Source: Blastobasis lacticolella
Taxonomy: Eukaryota > Arthropoda > Insecta > Lepidoptera > Blastobasidae
Direction: 5' to 3'
Length of the DNA: 64,000 bases
Assembly: GCA_905147135.1 (NCBI GenBank)
Contig: LR990060.1
Coordinates: 13,098,001-13,162,000 of the forward strand
The notes below the pieces were generated by a model. The model saw nothing but the letters and a program-made list of their open reading frames with translations. It made no database searches and was not told where the DNA came from. The translations under genes and the position numbers were made by a program. Position 1 is the stretch's first letter, and each line of letters opens with the position of its first letter. Of the stretch, positions 20,579 to 30,439 are shown piece by piece.

Positions 20579-21847
20579 TTAGCAGTTTAGCAGCGAGGTA
20601 GTTTTAATCGGTATTTCGGTAAAAAATGTTTGGAACAACTCTGCCACTTCTTTATTTGCGGTACTAGTTCCGGTTTCTGTTTTGATTTCATAATGTGTAT
20701 CACGAGGCTTTGTTTTTCCTGCCACCTTATTTATTACATTCCACACAGTCTTAGCCTTGTTTGAAGACGAACTTATAATTTTCTTATAATGCTGTGATTT
20801 TGCAATTAGACAAACTTTCTTAAACGTTTTTGAATATTTTTTGACATATTCTACAAAATCTTTATCATGGCAATAAGCTCGCTGACCGTATAGTTCAAAC
20901 ATTCTATCTCTGCTTTTGCGGATACCTAAAGTAGCCCAATCACTAAATTTAGATTTACAGTTACTTTTTATTCTTTTTTGCGTAAAAACACTTTGATAAA
21001 CATTATTGACAGAATTGAACATATCAGAAAATAGAATGTTTGGGTCATGAGAATTAAGAGAAAGGCCGGCAATGGTCTCCGATAAGGCTTGTTTGAAGTG
21101 TTCAATTCTCCTTTGAGTAATTGGTCTTGTAATTATTTCATTGATATTACATTGTTCCGTAAAATCAAAAACAACGAATTGTCCACTATGGTCAGATCTT
21201 GTAAAATTTATAATAGCCTTTTCGTTGACCTCGCAACAGCAGAATACATTGTCGATGCAAGTCGCTGATGATTCTGTGCATCGTGTCGGCTCTAAAAATA
21301 CATAATTAAGATTAAAACTACGAAATAAGCTTATTATTATCTTACTAAACGTTGTTTTTTCTAGTAAATTAACATTAAAGTCTCCACAAACGATTACCTT
21401 TTTTTTACACGTACAAAGTCTTTCTAAAACTTGTTCCATAGTTTTTTCAAAAATCTCATAGTTTTCATTGTATGGTGGCCTATACACACAAAGTATGATG
21501 CACTTTTCTAGCTCCACGCAGGATAACTCAATCTTATGTTCAACTGAGAGGCCAGAAACATCTTTCCGGTCTTTCGATTTAATATTTTGCCGTACTGCAA
21601 TTAATGAACCACCACGGGAAATAGATTTTCGATTAAAACAACTAATTATATTATAGTTAAATAAATTAAATGACATGTCAGATTCCCTCAGCCAGTGCTC
21701 AGTTAAACATAAAACTTCTACAGGAGTTTTCTTTAAATATAATTCTATTTCATGTTCTTTGCCAGAAAAACCTTGTATATTTTGATGAATTAATCGTAAA
21801 CAATTCTTGGGCTTTTCTTTTGTCTTAAAATCTAGTTTAAAGAGCAT
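20579..21847 (-). CDS. LINE ORF2 N-terminal part: AP-type endonuclease
   Basis: 422 codons ending at an in-frame TAA (20579-20581). The start ATG overlaps the end of ORF1 by 16 bases in another frame, the arrangement typical of re-initiation or coupled translation. It carries the full set of apurinic/apyrimidinic endonuclease signatures: HQN at 21-23, TEHW at 49-52, VYRPP at 121-125, GDFN at 155-158, ID at 198-199 and SDH at 218-220. The enzyme nicks target DNA to prime reverse transcription. Residues 230-422 form the linker to the RT. The reading frame continues in the same phase into the reverse transcriptase after one stop, so this is the front of a single ORF2 of about 965 codons. Confidence 0.85.
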   Translation of the reverse strand: MLFKLDFKTKEKPKNCLRLIHQNIQGFSGKEHEIELYLKKTPVEVLCLTEHWLRESDMSFNLFNYNIISCFNRKSISRGGSLIAVRQNIKSKDRKDVSGLSVEHKIELSCVELEKCIILCVYRPPYNENYEIFEKTMEQVLERLCTCKKKVIVCGDFNVNLLEKTTFSKIIISLFRSFNLNYVFLEPTRCTESSATCIDNVFCCCEVNEKAIINFTRSDHSGQFVVFDFTEQCNINEIITRPITQRRIEHFKQALSETIAGLSLNSHDPNILFSDMFNSVNNVYQSVFTQKRIKSNCKSKFSDWATLGIRKSRDRMFELYGQRAYCHDKDFVEYVKKYSKTFKKVCLIAKSQHYKKIISSSSNKAKTVWNVINKVAGKTKPRDTHYEIKTETGTSTANKEVAELFQTFFTEIPIKTTSLLNC

Positions 21848-23019
21848 CCTTTGTCCTTAGATGATAACATGCAGGAGCCCTGGTCAATCCTACTTACGCT
21901 AATATTGTTATAACAATTAATATTATAAGCTAACAATGTAGTAATATACTTTTTGTCCTTTTGCTTGAGATACAATGTATCATTTGTACAAATAATATTG
22001 CCAACAAATTTGTTGATGTCAAAAAATGTAAATGCGTTACTATAACGAGTCAAATTATATAAACATGTATTCAGTCTATGAATACGTCTATTTAACTTAG
22101 GGTCATTATTTGTGTATGGGAAAGCACACAAAGTAATTTTATTAAAATTATGGGACTGAATTTTTTGAAAACTCTCTACGATATCATTTCTAGTTATTCC
22201 CATGCTATTTCCGACCATTACTATAATATTGGTACGGTCTTCATTACATTGTTGACTAGCTACATTTATTATCTCATTAAATGATCGGTTTGGCAAACAA
22301 TGATTACAAACAGATGTATTGACATCATTACTTATTAATATGCCCATGCCTTTGCCAAGCGAATCGGAATATATTATGGTGCGTATTGAACTCTTTGCCG
22401 TGTCCGTAGTGCCCGCCAATCTCGTTGTCGCCACGACGGCCGGGGCGGCTGGGGTCTTGTGGGGCCTAACGACCGCGGGCTGGATGTGGGCCGCGGGGGC
22501 CGTAGAGCGCGTCGATCTCCTTGCTATGGTGGCATAGGAGGTAGCCGCAATAGCCGGTGCGTCTGTGGCCTTGAATGGCTCGTCGACCGCGGGCTGGATG
22601 TAGGCCGCGTGGGCTGTAGAGCGCGTCGTTCTCCTCGCAGCGGCGGCATAAGAGGTGGCCGCGAAGGCCGGGGCGGCTGAGGCTTTGGGGGGCCCGCCGA
22701 CAGCAGGTACGATGTGGGCCGCGGTGGCAGAGGTGGTCGCGACGGCCGGGGCGGCCAACACCTTACACCCGGCGCCCGCGGGCTCGACGTTCACCGCAGG
22801 AGCCGCGGTGCTCGCAGCGTGCGCCTCGGGGGCGACGACAATGTTTTGCGGCTGGGGCGCGGGGCGCTGAAGCTGCGAAGCGACACACTCACATTCCTCT
22901 TCTTTGGCAGTCATCAGTCGTTCGATCATGTCCGTGTTTTCATTTGACAATTTGACCATTTCAGAGGTAGCTTCTTCAGTACCGCTTACCATCAGGTGGG
23001 GTGTCTGCTTGTTTGTCAC
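21832..23019 (-). CDS. LINE ORF1 protein with Ala-rich repeats and SGNH-like domain
   Basis: 395 codons. Residues 1-55 are a short N-terminal part, and residues 55-200 are an Ala/Pro-rich linker. The linker holds an imperfect repeat beginning with APA at residues 90, 116, 154 and 192, with a period of 38 residues over the last three. Residues 213-365 resemble the SGNH/GDSL esterase domain known from CR1/L2-type ORF1 proteins: YSDSLGKG at 217-224 gives the block-I Ser, and VGN at 269-271 fits block III. The usual DxLHL block appears as DTLYL at 347-351, so the expected catalytic His is Tyr. In the element this protein should bind RNA and help form the RNP. The DNA for the first dozen codons matches, in antisense, a LINE-B tail, so the true start may lie inside or upstream. 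No CCHC zinc knuckle is seen. Confidence 0.75.
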   Translation of the reverse strand: MTNKQTPHLMVSGTEEATSEMVKLSNENTDMIERLMTAKEEECECVASQLQRPAPQPQNIVVAPEAHAASTAAPAVNVEPAGAGCKVLAAPAVATTSATAAHIVPAVGGPPKASAAPAFAATSYAAAARRTTRSTAHAAYIQPAVDEPFKATDAPAIAATSYATIARRSTRSTAPAAHIQPAVVRPHKTPAAPAVVATTRLAGTTDTAKSSIRTIIYSDSLGKGMGILISNDVNTSVCNHCLPNRSFNEIINVASQQCNEDRTNIIVMVGNSMGITRNDIVESFQKIQSHNFNKITLCAFPYTNNDPKLNRRIHRLNTCLYNLTRYSNAFTFFDINKFVGNIICTNDTLYLKQKDKKYITTLLAYNINCYNNISVSRIDQGSCMLSSKDKGCSLN

Positions 23020-23020
23020 A
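22982..23020 (+). mobile_element. LINE-B-like tail at the 5' edge of the main LINE
   Basis: CTTACCATCAGGTGGGGTGT then GCTTGTTTGTC matches the plus-sense end of LINE-B copies. It overlaps the predicted first codons of the opposite-strand ORF1. Confidence 0.5.
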
Positions 23021-23040
23021 GTGTAGAATTAAAAACAAAA

Positions 23041-23190
23041 TAGATACACTGAGCGAGTAGCGAGCTCATTATGATGCTTAATATCGACTTGCCTCAAAGT
23101 ACGTAACAGATACCCGGCCAGTTCCCGGACTTTACGTAATTACTTGGTTTAACTTTGGTTATCGGTATCACAAGCACGTTACCACTAAAT
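23041..23190 (-). repeat. 5S-related repeat fragment next to the main LINE
   Basis: Minus strand: CCAAAGTTAAACC, GTCCGGGAACTGGCCGGGTA and GAGCTCGCTACTCGCTCAGT, the same order as the other copies. Confidence 0.45.
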
Positions 23191-23606
23191 CAGGGCCGCT
23201 ATACGATCAGAAAAACCATCTGAAAAGCACGATGTCTGCGCTGCGTACGGAAAATGCGCCAAAACGAGAAGTTTAAGCTTAATCTTCCCGTATCGATGCA
23301 TTTGCGGCCACACATTTTTGTTGTACATGGTTAAGGGTTCGGGGAAGTCAGTTTATTTATACTGACTGCTGCCATATAAGTAGATTTCCTTGAGTCAGCA
23401 TTTTGTAAACAGATGTGTTGATATGATAATGTTAATATGATGTTATTATGTATGTTTTATTGCGATTTAAGTAGTTATAAGTTCCTGTTTTTTCTGAGGA
23501 ATGTTGCACTCAGAAAAACTTCCTGGTTTAAGAGTGTGAAGTGGTATATGTTAATTATAGTTTTAATTGACTAAATAAAAATAAATGAAAAAGCGTAAAT
23601 GAATGA

Positions 23607-23800
23607 AATTATCCTACTAATATTGTAATGCGTAAGTTTGTGTGTGTGTGTGTGTATGTTTGTTATATCTTCACGCCCAAACGGATGAAAGAACTCGAAT
23701 TGGAATGAGTTTGGTGGCTAGATTAGTCTGCAATAACACATAGGTTTCTTTCATCCCTCCACTTGCACGATATTATATGTAGTTCACACAGGCGGAAAAT
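23607..23800 (+). repeat. W repeat with (GT)n
   Basis: TATCCTACTAATATTGTAAT, a (GT)n run at about 23638-23655, TCTTCACGCCCAAACGGATG and TAACACATAGGTTTCTTTCA. It is a very common repeat in Lepidoptera. Confidence 0.6.
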
Positions 23801-24191
23801 TAGTAAGCAACACAATATCGCTGTCTATTAAACTGGCTATTCGCCTGTTTGTCTCTATTAATAAATAAAAAACAATCCCACCAACCACGCTAGAGCGTTA
23901 GACCACCCTGTACCCTACGACATAGCACTTGATCTCAAATACGAGTATATACCGTAAAACAAATAACATAAAACATATAAATGTTCACAATAACATAAAA
24001 CCTGCATAATAATGTCTATAGCTTTGAACGTTGGAAGGAACAAGGGAAAATACGCAAGATTTGTACGTTTAGCCTCTTGGGTTCTCGAGCGTTATGCTAA
24101 GAATTTAGATTCTTATGTAGTGTCAAGGCAGCTCAGCGAGCGATGGAGTGGAACGAAGTTATTTAATAGAGAATGAAGGTCTACACAATGT

Positions 24192-24790
24192 CTGTGATCA
24201 AATGGTTAAGGAGTCCGACTCGTAAGAGGTACCGAGTTCGATCCCTAGTGCTGCCATGTACCAATGATTTTTTAAAAGTTATGTACATTAGTTGAATGCT
24301 CTTATGGTGAGGGACAACATTGTGATGAAACCTACTTATTTAAGCGACTTAATATGTAACCATGATCCAATCTGGCCAGGTACCTCAGTTACTGGGTGAC
24401 GGATAGCAGACGGCAGACGCTCCACTGTAATTCATCATCACAGCCCGTAACAGTCCACTGCAGGATTAAGGGCCTCTCCCACAAAAGGGGAGGTTATTGC
24501 CATAATCTCCACGCTTGGCAGGCGGGTTGGAGATCGCAGTGTTTAAATATAACAATGGAAAATGCTGCTGCCCATTTTCCCGACTACGGAGACTTTTGAT
24601 CTTATGCCTCGAAAACCTTAGTCGCCTTGTACGACCCCCATGAGCGTAAGGGGTTGGTGCTATTCTACTTTGCCGGTCACCACACGGCCAACTGCCACTG
24701 TAATTACCTGCGCCTAATCCTGCATCATAGTCCATGCGAACGGGCCCTCGCGCGCAAGAGCATAACTCAGATATTGACGCCAAGTTGACT
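24192..24790 (+). mobile_element. SINE-C split by a D retroposon
   Basis: Head 24192-24256 has TCAAATGGTTAAGGAGTCCG (A box) and CGAGTTCGATCCC (B box). The body runs to CTCCACTGTAATT (24432) and resumes at CCACTGTAATTACCTGCGCC (24695) to GATATTGACGCCAAGTTG. The 11-base duplication flanks the insert. Confidence 0.88.
24433..24694 (-). mobile_element. D retroposon with 11-bp target duplication
   Basis: CATCATCACAGCCCGTAACA to CACCACACGGCCAACTG. The duplication CCACTGTAATT is present at 24422-24432 and 24695-24705, and the uninterrupted SINE-C sequence is known from other copies. Length about 262. The minus-sense 3' end is a GATGATG tail, as in RTE-mobilised elements. No reading frame or clear pol III box is seen. 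Confidence 0.85.
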
Positions 24791-24829
24791 ATTATTTTTT
24801 CAGCTCAGAATACGTAATGATGAGATGAA

Positions 24830-25080
24830 AGTATTCATATTCATATATTCATTTATTTCAGTAAAATATTACACCGTCATTTATTATAATACCCAAATAT
24901 GATTATTAAATTATAAAAGCAAATAAAATAAATGATGTCACAGAATACAAAATGTCAAATTGAGAAACAATATTATAAATCAATTAAAATGTCAAATTTA
25001 AATTAATATTATAAATAAATAATTAAATGTCAACAAATTAGGAACAAATGTAGGTACCCCATTGGGTAGGTATGCCCACT
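24830..25080 (-). repeat. LINE tail, AT-rich
   Basis: TATTCATATATTCATTTATT followed by AT-rich sequence with AAATGTCAAA words, the same style as 41830-42141. Confidence 0.4.
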
Positions 25081-25117
25081 ATTAATTTTATATTAAGAAA
25101 CTAACATAATACTGGTA

Positions 25118-25205
25118 CTGGTACTGGTAGACTGGTAGATAATGCTATTTTAGCTTTAAGTCCGCCAATGTACTGTTTGTGCATGAAGTATAAATAAATA
25201 AATAA
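25118..25205 (+). repeat. T repeat tail
   Basis: GACTGGTAGATAATGCTATT, AGCTTTAAGTCCGCCAATGT and (AAAT)n. Confidence 0.6.
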
Positions 25206-26283
25206 ATAATACAATGTGTATGTCAATACTTAAAAGTACAAATAAAAAATAAAAAGAATGTCAATTGAGTAGGTACATAATAAAAGTCAAATAGTAGATG
25301 AAAGTAGAAGAAATTTGAGGTAATGTGGAGACTATTCTGATAGCGATCTATGGGGTTCTAAACGCACTTTCTTCCACGCACACTAAGGTTGGTGCTAGGC
25401 TGTGAACGGGCAGACCAACGTTTTGTGCGTCTCCTAAACGTGTACTATCGCTGTAAAGTGGATTTATTCTTGCACTCGATAACGTAGGATAACCATAGAG
25501 AAAAAAATATATCTACAGAAGCAGAGAGTACATACCGAGTTTCAATTCGAGACAAAACGTCACACATCTCCATAACACACACACTAAGGTAAATGCAGGG
25601 ACGAAACAAGGCAGGCTTCAGATAAGTTATTTCTTACTACGAATTTATATTCCGGAACGAACACAAACAAATCTGACTTGTGGGCAAATTTATATTGTCA
25701 TTATAATAAAAGTGCAATGAAGGTGCCGATGTAATCGTTGTCACCGTTGTTGTCAGCCTATACACATCTAAACTACTAGAGAATAGATCTGTCCTCTCAT
25801 TGAGAGAGAACGGGCAATAGTTTACCACTCAGGCCCAATGCGGATTGGCAGACTTCTCAATTTGAATTAATCTCTAGCAGGTTTTACGATATTTTCCTTC
25901 ACTGAAAAGTCAAATAAATTATTTGAATCCATATATGAATTAGGTATATAATACAAAAACCATTTTCAAAGGTCAATTGTCTGGGGATCAAACGCTTTGA
26001 TACCTACCACCGTCTTTTCAATCTCTCGATCCTACATACCATGAATACCGTGCCCTCTAGAGGACATCTTCATGAACAAAAAAAATTAATGAAAAGGGTA
26101 TGTACTTAAATATATCAAACAGACAGCATATTCTTTACTTTCAGTAAAAATTCTGGTAGGTACGGCACCAGGACAGAAGGGACTTGCATATACTTATTAT
26201 CTTGACCTTCAAAATGTTTACAACACAGCATTACCAATTTGCAACCCAGACATCACCATGTCTGGTCTTCAGGAAACCTAGAT
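25206..26283. other. No feature recognised
   Basis: AT-rich sequence; only short frames without domains. Confidence 0.5.
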
Positions 26284-26540
26284 GAATAATAATAATAATA
26301 ATAATAATAAGCTTTATTTCAGCAACTTAACATCTATTACAATATTCAGTAACCGGAATCTCTTTTTAAGCATGGATTTGCTTGTATTAAAAGATTCCGC
26401 TCTTCCATAGCCAAAAAATATGTTATACTATTAAGTGTTATATAGTTCCAGTAGTTAGTAAAATACCAAAAATATAATAATAAATTAACGTAAATGCGCA
26501 ATGAACCCGTTAAAGTTTTTTTTAAATGGCTGAACATTTA
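26284..26540 (-). repeat. (AAT)n microsatellite and LINE tail
   Basis: About nine AAT units, then GCTTTATTTCAGC. An (ATT)n tail next to a polyadenylation-like signal is usual for lepidopteran CR1-type LINE ends on the minus strand. Confidence 0.4.
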
Positions 26541-26854
26541 AAATATCATTTAGGTACATTTTTGGTACGGAACCCTATTAAATATAAAGTAGTGGACCGC
26601 TATGTACAATATTTGAGTATTAAAATTCTATACAACAAATACTAAATCCTACCCTGTTTACATCGAAATATTTTCATATCTATGTAGACACCGAAATATA
26701 ACTCAATTTGCCAATAATTTTAAATCTGTCTTTAATGGCATGTTGTTTTAAGATAATGATTTCAATTATTGCAAATTCACACTATTACTATGCATATTTT
26801 TGTCACAATTTCTAAAATTGATTCCCGATAGCCACGACCACAATTGTTTATTTT

Positions 26855-26980
26855 CTTTATTTTATTTATTTAACAGTTTATTGTACACAATATAACAAAT
26901 ACAGAAAGTACAGATTACTTATGACACAACAGGCACTACTTATCTCTAAAAGAAATCTCTTCCAGTAGGCCTACTTACCG
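26855..26980 (-). repeat. Q-type repeat
   Basis: TTTATTTATTTAACAGTTTA then AATCTCTTCCAGTAGGCCTA, the antisense 3' end of a LINE-like repeat. Confidence 0.55.
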
Positions 26981-28169
26981 ATGAAAGGATAATCCAGGTG
27001 TATTTCCATACTTTGCGCTTTCACATAACTGTGCACTACATTACACCGTCTTTTAAATGGTTTGATTTAAATTTAATTATAAAATTAAAATTTTAAACCG
27101 ATGTTTGTAAATAAACGTCTGGTCGATGGAACGTTGAACGTTGGTGAACGTTCAAATAATTGCGCGCTTCACTTTCTGACAGGCTCTTTCCTACAGGTAA
27201 AAAAAATGAGGTAGCAAGATTCATAATCATTGTAGAGTTAGCGAACAAGGAATATTTGTGATTTGTACGCCTACGACGCCTTCTAAATGACGACAATTAT
27301 AATATGGAATTCTACCCAGCACACATAAATTACTGACGAACACTAAGAAAAAATGTAGATGAATGAATATTTCATTGTACAATAACGAAAATGTTTTTCA
27401 TTATTCATATTTCATATCGCGCAGCGAAAATATAAGGAAAACACGACTCCTAATTGACCGTGTAACTTTCAGGCATCAGTTGCAGACCAGCTAGTACACA
27501 GAGGTCACGGTTTATTGTATTTTAATGGTTCCTTTTAACCCCCTACGAAAAAAGGGGTATTTCATTTACCAAGGGATGTATCTGTGGTTCTGTGTACCTG
27601 ACAGTGTCATCTTTGCTCCCGAATGGGTGAACAGATTTCGATGTGTCCATGAAGCCTAAATAAAGAAGAAATTCGTAATGGATGGGAGAGGAGGAACTAT
27701 GTATTTATAACTTCATACAAATTACATTACAATGGCGGACTTAAAGCTACCATACCGCTAAAGGACTAGTGCCGTACCTAGAGTAGTACCTACAAAGTAC
27801 CCAGAGTAAAAAACTAGACTTTATGGATCACTAGACGTTTCAGGACCCTGTCGTGATCGGATACTTGACGATGGGAGACGACGTAATCGGACACTAGACT
27901 TTGTAGCAAACTAGATGATTTAGGATTTAGGACCTTGTCAGGCAGGAGGAGTAGAGCGACGGGAAAATAAAGCGGACCTTGACAGAAGCCGGGATTGAAC
28001 GGTAAGCGTTGCAGTGGTGGGAGTGGGTCTCTAGCTACATCATCATCAACTGTATAATTCAGAAAAAATACTTGTATAAGTAATAACTATGCGAAATGCT
28101 CGCCACTCAAGTATTGTTCATAAATAAGTTTTTCGGACCCTGTGCATCCACGTACTGTGAGACCTCATA
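26981..28169. other. Mostly featureless
   Basis: A 67-codon frame at 27093-27296 (minus, Arg-rich start) might be an old LINE end but cannot be placed; a G-like repeat lies at 27540-27680. Confidence 0.4.
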
Positions 28170-28253
28170 GTCATCATCATCATCTTGGCGTTAATATCTC
28201 AGTCTGACCTCCGTGACCGCTACCAGGGCAACCTGACCAAACAGTGAGACTTC
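28170..28253 (-). mobile_element. SINE-C with internal deletion
   Basis: CATCATCTTGGCGTTAATAT jumps directly to CTGACCTCCGTGACCGCTAC, losing the middle of the body. Confidence 0.65.
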
Positions 28254-28274
28254 ATATTAACATCTGTGAATACT

Positions 28275-28505
28275 GGCTCGAAAAAGAGATGGCCGCTAGG
28301 ACAGTAAAGTTCTCGAGTGGCGACCACGTACTGGAAGACACAGCATGGGTAGGCCTTCCACAAGGTGGACCGACGACCTGGTAAAGATCGCAGGTACCAG
28401 CTGGATGCGCAGGTACCACAGGACCGGTCTTCGTGGAGATCTCTGGGGGAGGCCTATGCCCAGCATAGGGTGTCTTCTGGCTGATATGACAAATACTAGT
28501 GAATA
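28275..28505 (+). pseudogene. RTE/BovB-like LINE C-terminal fragment
   Basis: Across shifted frames it encodes KFSSGD/WRPRTG-like, GRPSTRWTDDLVKIAGTSW and RDLWGRPMPSIG pieces, the C-terminus of RTE-clade ORF2. A second copy at 31058-31208 shares the same segment. Confidence 0.75.
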
Positions 28506-28749
28506 CAGATGTAGATATATCTCGTCTGTGTCCGCAAAACAAGGTTTGAGAGTCACATTAGCGTCGCAAATTGAGACACACGCCCGACCGTGCGCCGCCT
28601 CAATATTAGCATATTTAACAAATTAACTAACGCTTAATTCCACGTGTAAACGGGGCATTGGAGTGACATGTGTTTGCTTGTAGCGTATAATTCGCGAATT
28701 TAAATATATCGGATAGCGACACGGGGCAGCGGTGAGCAAAAACGTCGGG

Positions 28750-28874
28750 ATGAAACCTGCACACTTAGGCGACTGAATCTGTAAACCATGATGTTGTCCG
28801 TTTATAGTCACACAGGTCAGATGGCAATTGTTCGACTGTAATTACCTGATCTGCCAAATCCTGATCCTCTAAAG
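28750..28874 (+). mobile_element. SINE-C body fragment
   Basis: GAAACCTGCACACTTAGGCG, CACACAGGTCAGATGGCAAT and TAATTACCTGATCTGCCAAA. Confidence 0.75.
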
Positions 28875-29212
28875 ATATCACCCACCCTGTACCACACCGG
28901 TGAGGCAAAAATCGCTGATAATTTTGTATTTACGGCGTTTGCCGTGGATACTTTGGGACCGTGGGACCTTGAAGCTAAAAAGCTATTTGCCAATTTAGGA
29001 GTTCGCTTAATTCATTCCACCGGTGAGCGCAGGGCTGACTCATTCCTCGGCTAACGTATAGGTATAACGTATAAAATGTACAAATATATTTTTAAATTAG
29101 GCTTTTAGGATAATTTAATTTTAGTTCATCGTTTTAATATATGTCTGTTGTTGTTGCTTAATAAATTTCGAAACGTAATCCTAATTTAAGTAATACTTTA
29201 TCATAGACTCAC

Positions 29213-29260
29213 CGCCGCCGCGGCCACCAAGGCCAATAGGAGCCACTCTCGCGCCGCCAT
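29213..29260 (-). CDS. Candidate first coding exon with signal-peptide-like start
   Basis: Reading minus, ATG at 29260-29258 has a good Kozak context (GCGGCGATGG). It opens 16 codons, MAAREWLLLALVAAAA, ending in phase 0 exactly at a consensus 5' splice site GTGAGT (29212-29207). An in-frame TGA lies upstream, which fixes this ATG as the first in frame. The Arg-Glu-Trp then Leu/Ala-rich run is what an N-terminal signal peptide or anchor looks like. The block is GC- and CpG-rich, unlike the AT-rich neighbours, and matches none of the repeat families in the window. Downstream exons would lie to the left on the minus strand; none is certain. The product is not identified. A chance GC-rich patch is the alternative, but acceptor, Kozak, open frame and donor all agreeing makes it fairly convincing. 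Confidence 0.55.
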
Positions 29261-29335
29261 CGCCGCGCTGTCAGCGTCCGCGGCCGCTCATCTCACTGCC
29301 GACGGCCTGGGGAAGAACAAACATATGTTAATACC
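29261..29335 (-). other. Candidate 3' splice site and 5' leader of the same exon
   Basis: Minus-strand reading shows a branch-point-like TATTAACAT, the pyrimidine tract TTTGTTCTTCCCCAG and exon start at 29306. The 46-base leader before the ATG contains a six-codon upstream ORF (ATG at about 29293, MSGRGR then stop). A leader with its own acceptor means at least one untranslated exon would lie to the right of 29335. Confidence 0.5.
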
Positions 29336-29589
29336 TCGAAGAGCTAGAAGGGACCAGGGCCAGGGCAACAGTTTTTGAGAGAGGATCTCGGGAGCAATAT
29401 ATTTCCTACTCCTATCTGTTACTTCTTAATTCTATTTGTTGGAACCCAAGACAGTATTAGCTTGTCCTCGGGTGCGCCTGTGTGTCAAAGCTGTGTGTGG
29501 TCGCCGATGTAGATCCTGGCTACACAAGAGTTGCAGCGGTGGGAATAAGTGGTGGGACAAAGCCCGTAAGCATATGTCGTCCCTGCATT

Positions 29590-29757
29590 TGATAATCAAA
29601 GTTAAGCAGCGCACGCATAGTTCGAGAACTAGAGGGGTGATCGTTTCGTAGTCTGAGACTAGTCGAACTTTACACGAGTTCGACACTCGTTAGGTGTGCA
29701 TCCAGATACCGTGGTGAGGTTGGCCAAGGCCTTCCGTTGGGCCCTTGGGTAGAAAGA
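29590..29757 (+). repeat. 5S rRNA-related SINE-like repeat
   Basis: GATAATCAAAGTTAAGCAGC, GAGAACTAGAGGGGTGATCG and CGACACTCGTTAGGTGTGCA, then GGCCTTCCGTTGGGCCCTTG, matching 45885-46110 in order. Confidence 0.5.
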
Positions 29758-30009
29758 ACACTAAACATTTTTGGACTTTTTCCAGTTTTTTTGACTATAG
29801 CAAGATTGCACGAAGGCTATTTTCATAAAATTCTCTACTACTTTGATTTTATACATATTTTCTAATTCTCAAAGGTTAATAGCAAGAAAAAAAGGTAGTC
29901 AGAGGTAGTGTAGGTGTAGGGTACTGGTAAGGGTAGGGTAGCGTAGGGGTGGGACGCCATGCGAACGAAGTCGCCGGGCCCACTAGTTCGACTATAAATT
30001 GTCTTTTTT

Positions 30010-30420
30010 TTTGTTTTTTTTATACCACTAAGGCGGCAAACAAGCTTACGGCCTGCCTGATGGTAAACAGTCACCGCAGCCTATGGACGTTTGCAATACC
30101 AGGGGCATCACCCACGCGTTGCCGACCCCGTAAAAACCTTTTTACCCCTTTCTTGAAAAATTCCATGTTGTACTCTCCAGGGAAAACCGTTCCAGGTAGT
30201 TCATTCCACAACCTTAGTGTGCGTGAGAAAAAGTTCCTTTGTAACCGCACAGTTCGCGACCAATTTGGCTCCAAGGTGTGTGGATGAACTCCCTGTCGGT
30301 GGCGAGCGGTTCTATGATGGAATGTAGCTGTAGGCATCATGTCAAACAGTTTTTCAGAACAAGCACCGTTGTACAAGCGGTAGAACACCCAAAGCGAAAT
30401 ACCTCCGCTGGCTCAGCAGC
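30010..30420 (-). mobile_element. LINE-A 3' end, longest copy
   Basis: Poly-T start, TATACCACTAAGGCGGCAAA, then on the minus strand FYRLYNGACSEKL, a long gap, NELPGTVFPGEYNMEFFKKG and RVGDAPGIANVHRLR. It is the C-terminus plus short 3' UTR of a CR1/Jockey-group LINE. Two neighbouring frames are needed, so it is dead. Confidence 0.8.
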
Positions 30421-30439
30421 TCAATACCACTTGTGAGCA

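Larger units (their letters stand above)
18900..22990 (-). mobile_element. Near full-length CR1/Jockey-group LINE, ends uncertain
   Basis: The unit carries ORF1 (22985-21832) and ORF2 (21847-18956, one internal stop) in the order and overlap usual for CR1/Jockey-group non-LTR retrotransposons. Retrotransposition would proceed by endonuclease nicking and target-primed reverse transcription. The 3' side below 18956 is AT-rich with no clear poly-A or satellite tail, so the 3' end is not fixed. The 5' side abuts the tail of another LINE at about 22982-23020 and then a 5S-related repeat. A-rich stretches near 18690 and 23027 resemble each other and could be a target duplication, but this is weak. 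The reading frames are nearly intact while most neighbours are decayed, so this is one of the younger insertions in the window. Confidence 0.85.

Noticed and set aside
22319..22947. Four plus-strand frames with Gly/Ala/Arg-rich products
   Set aside because: They are antisense shadows of the GC-rich Ala linker of the LINE ORF1.
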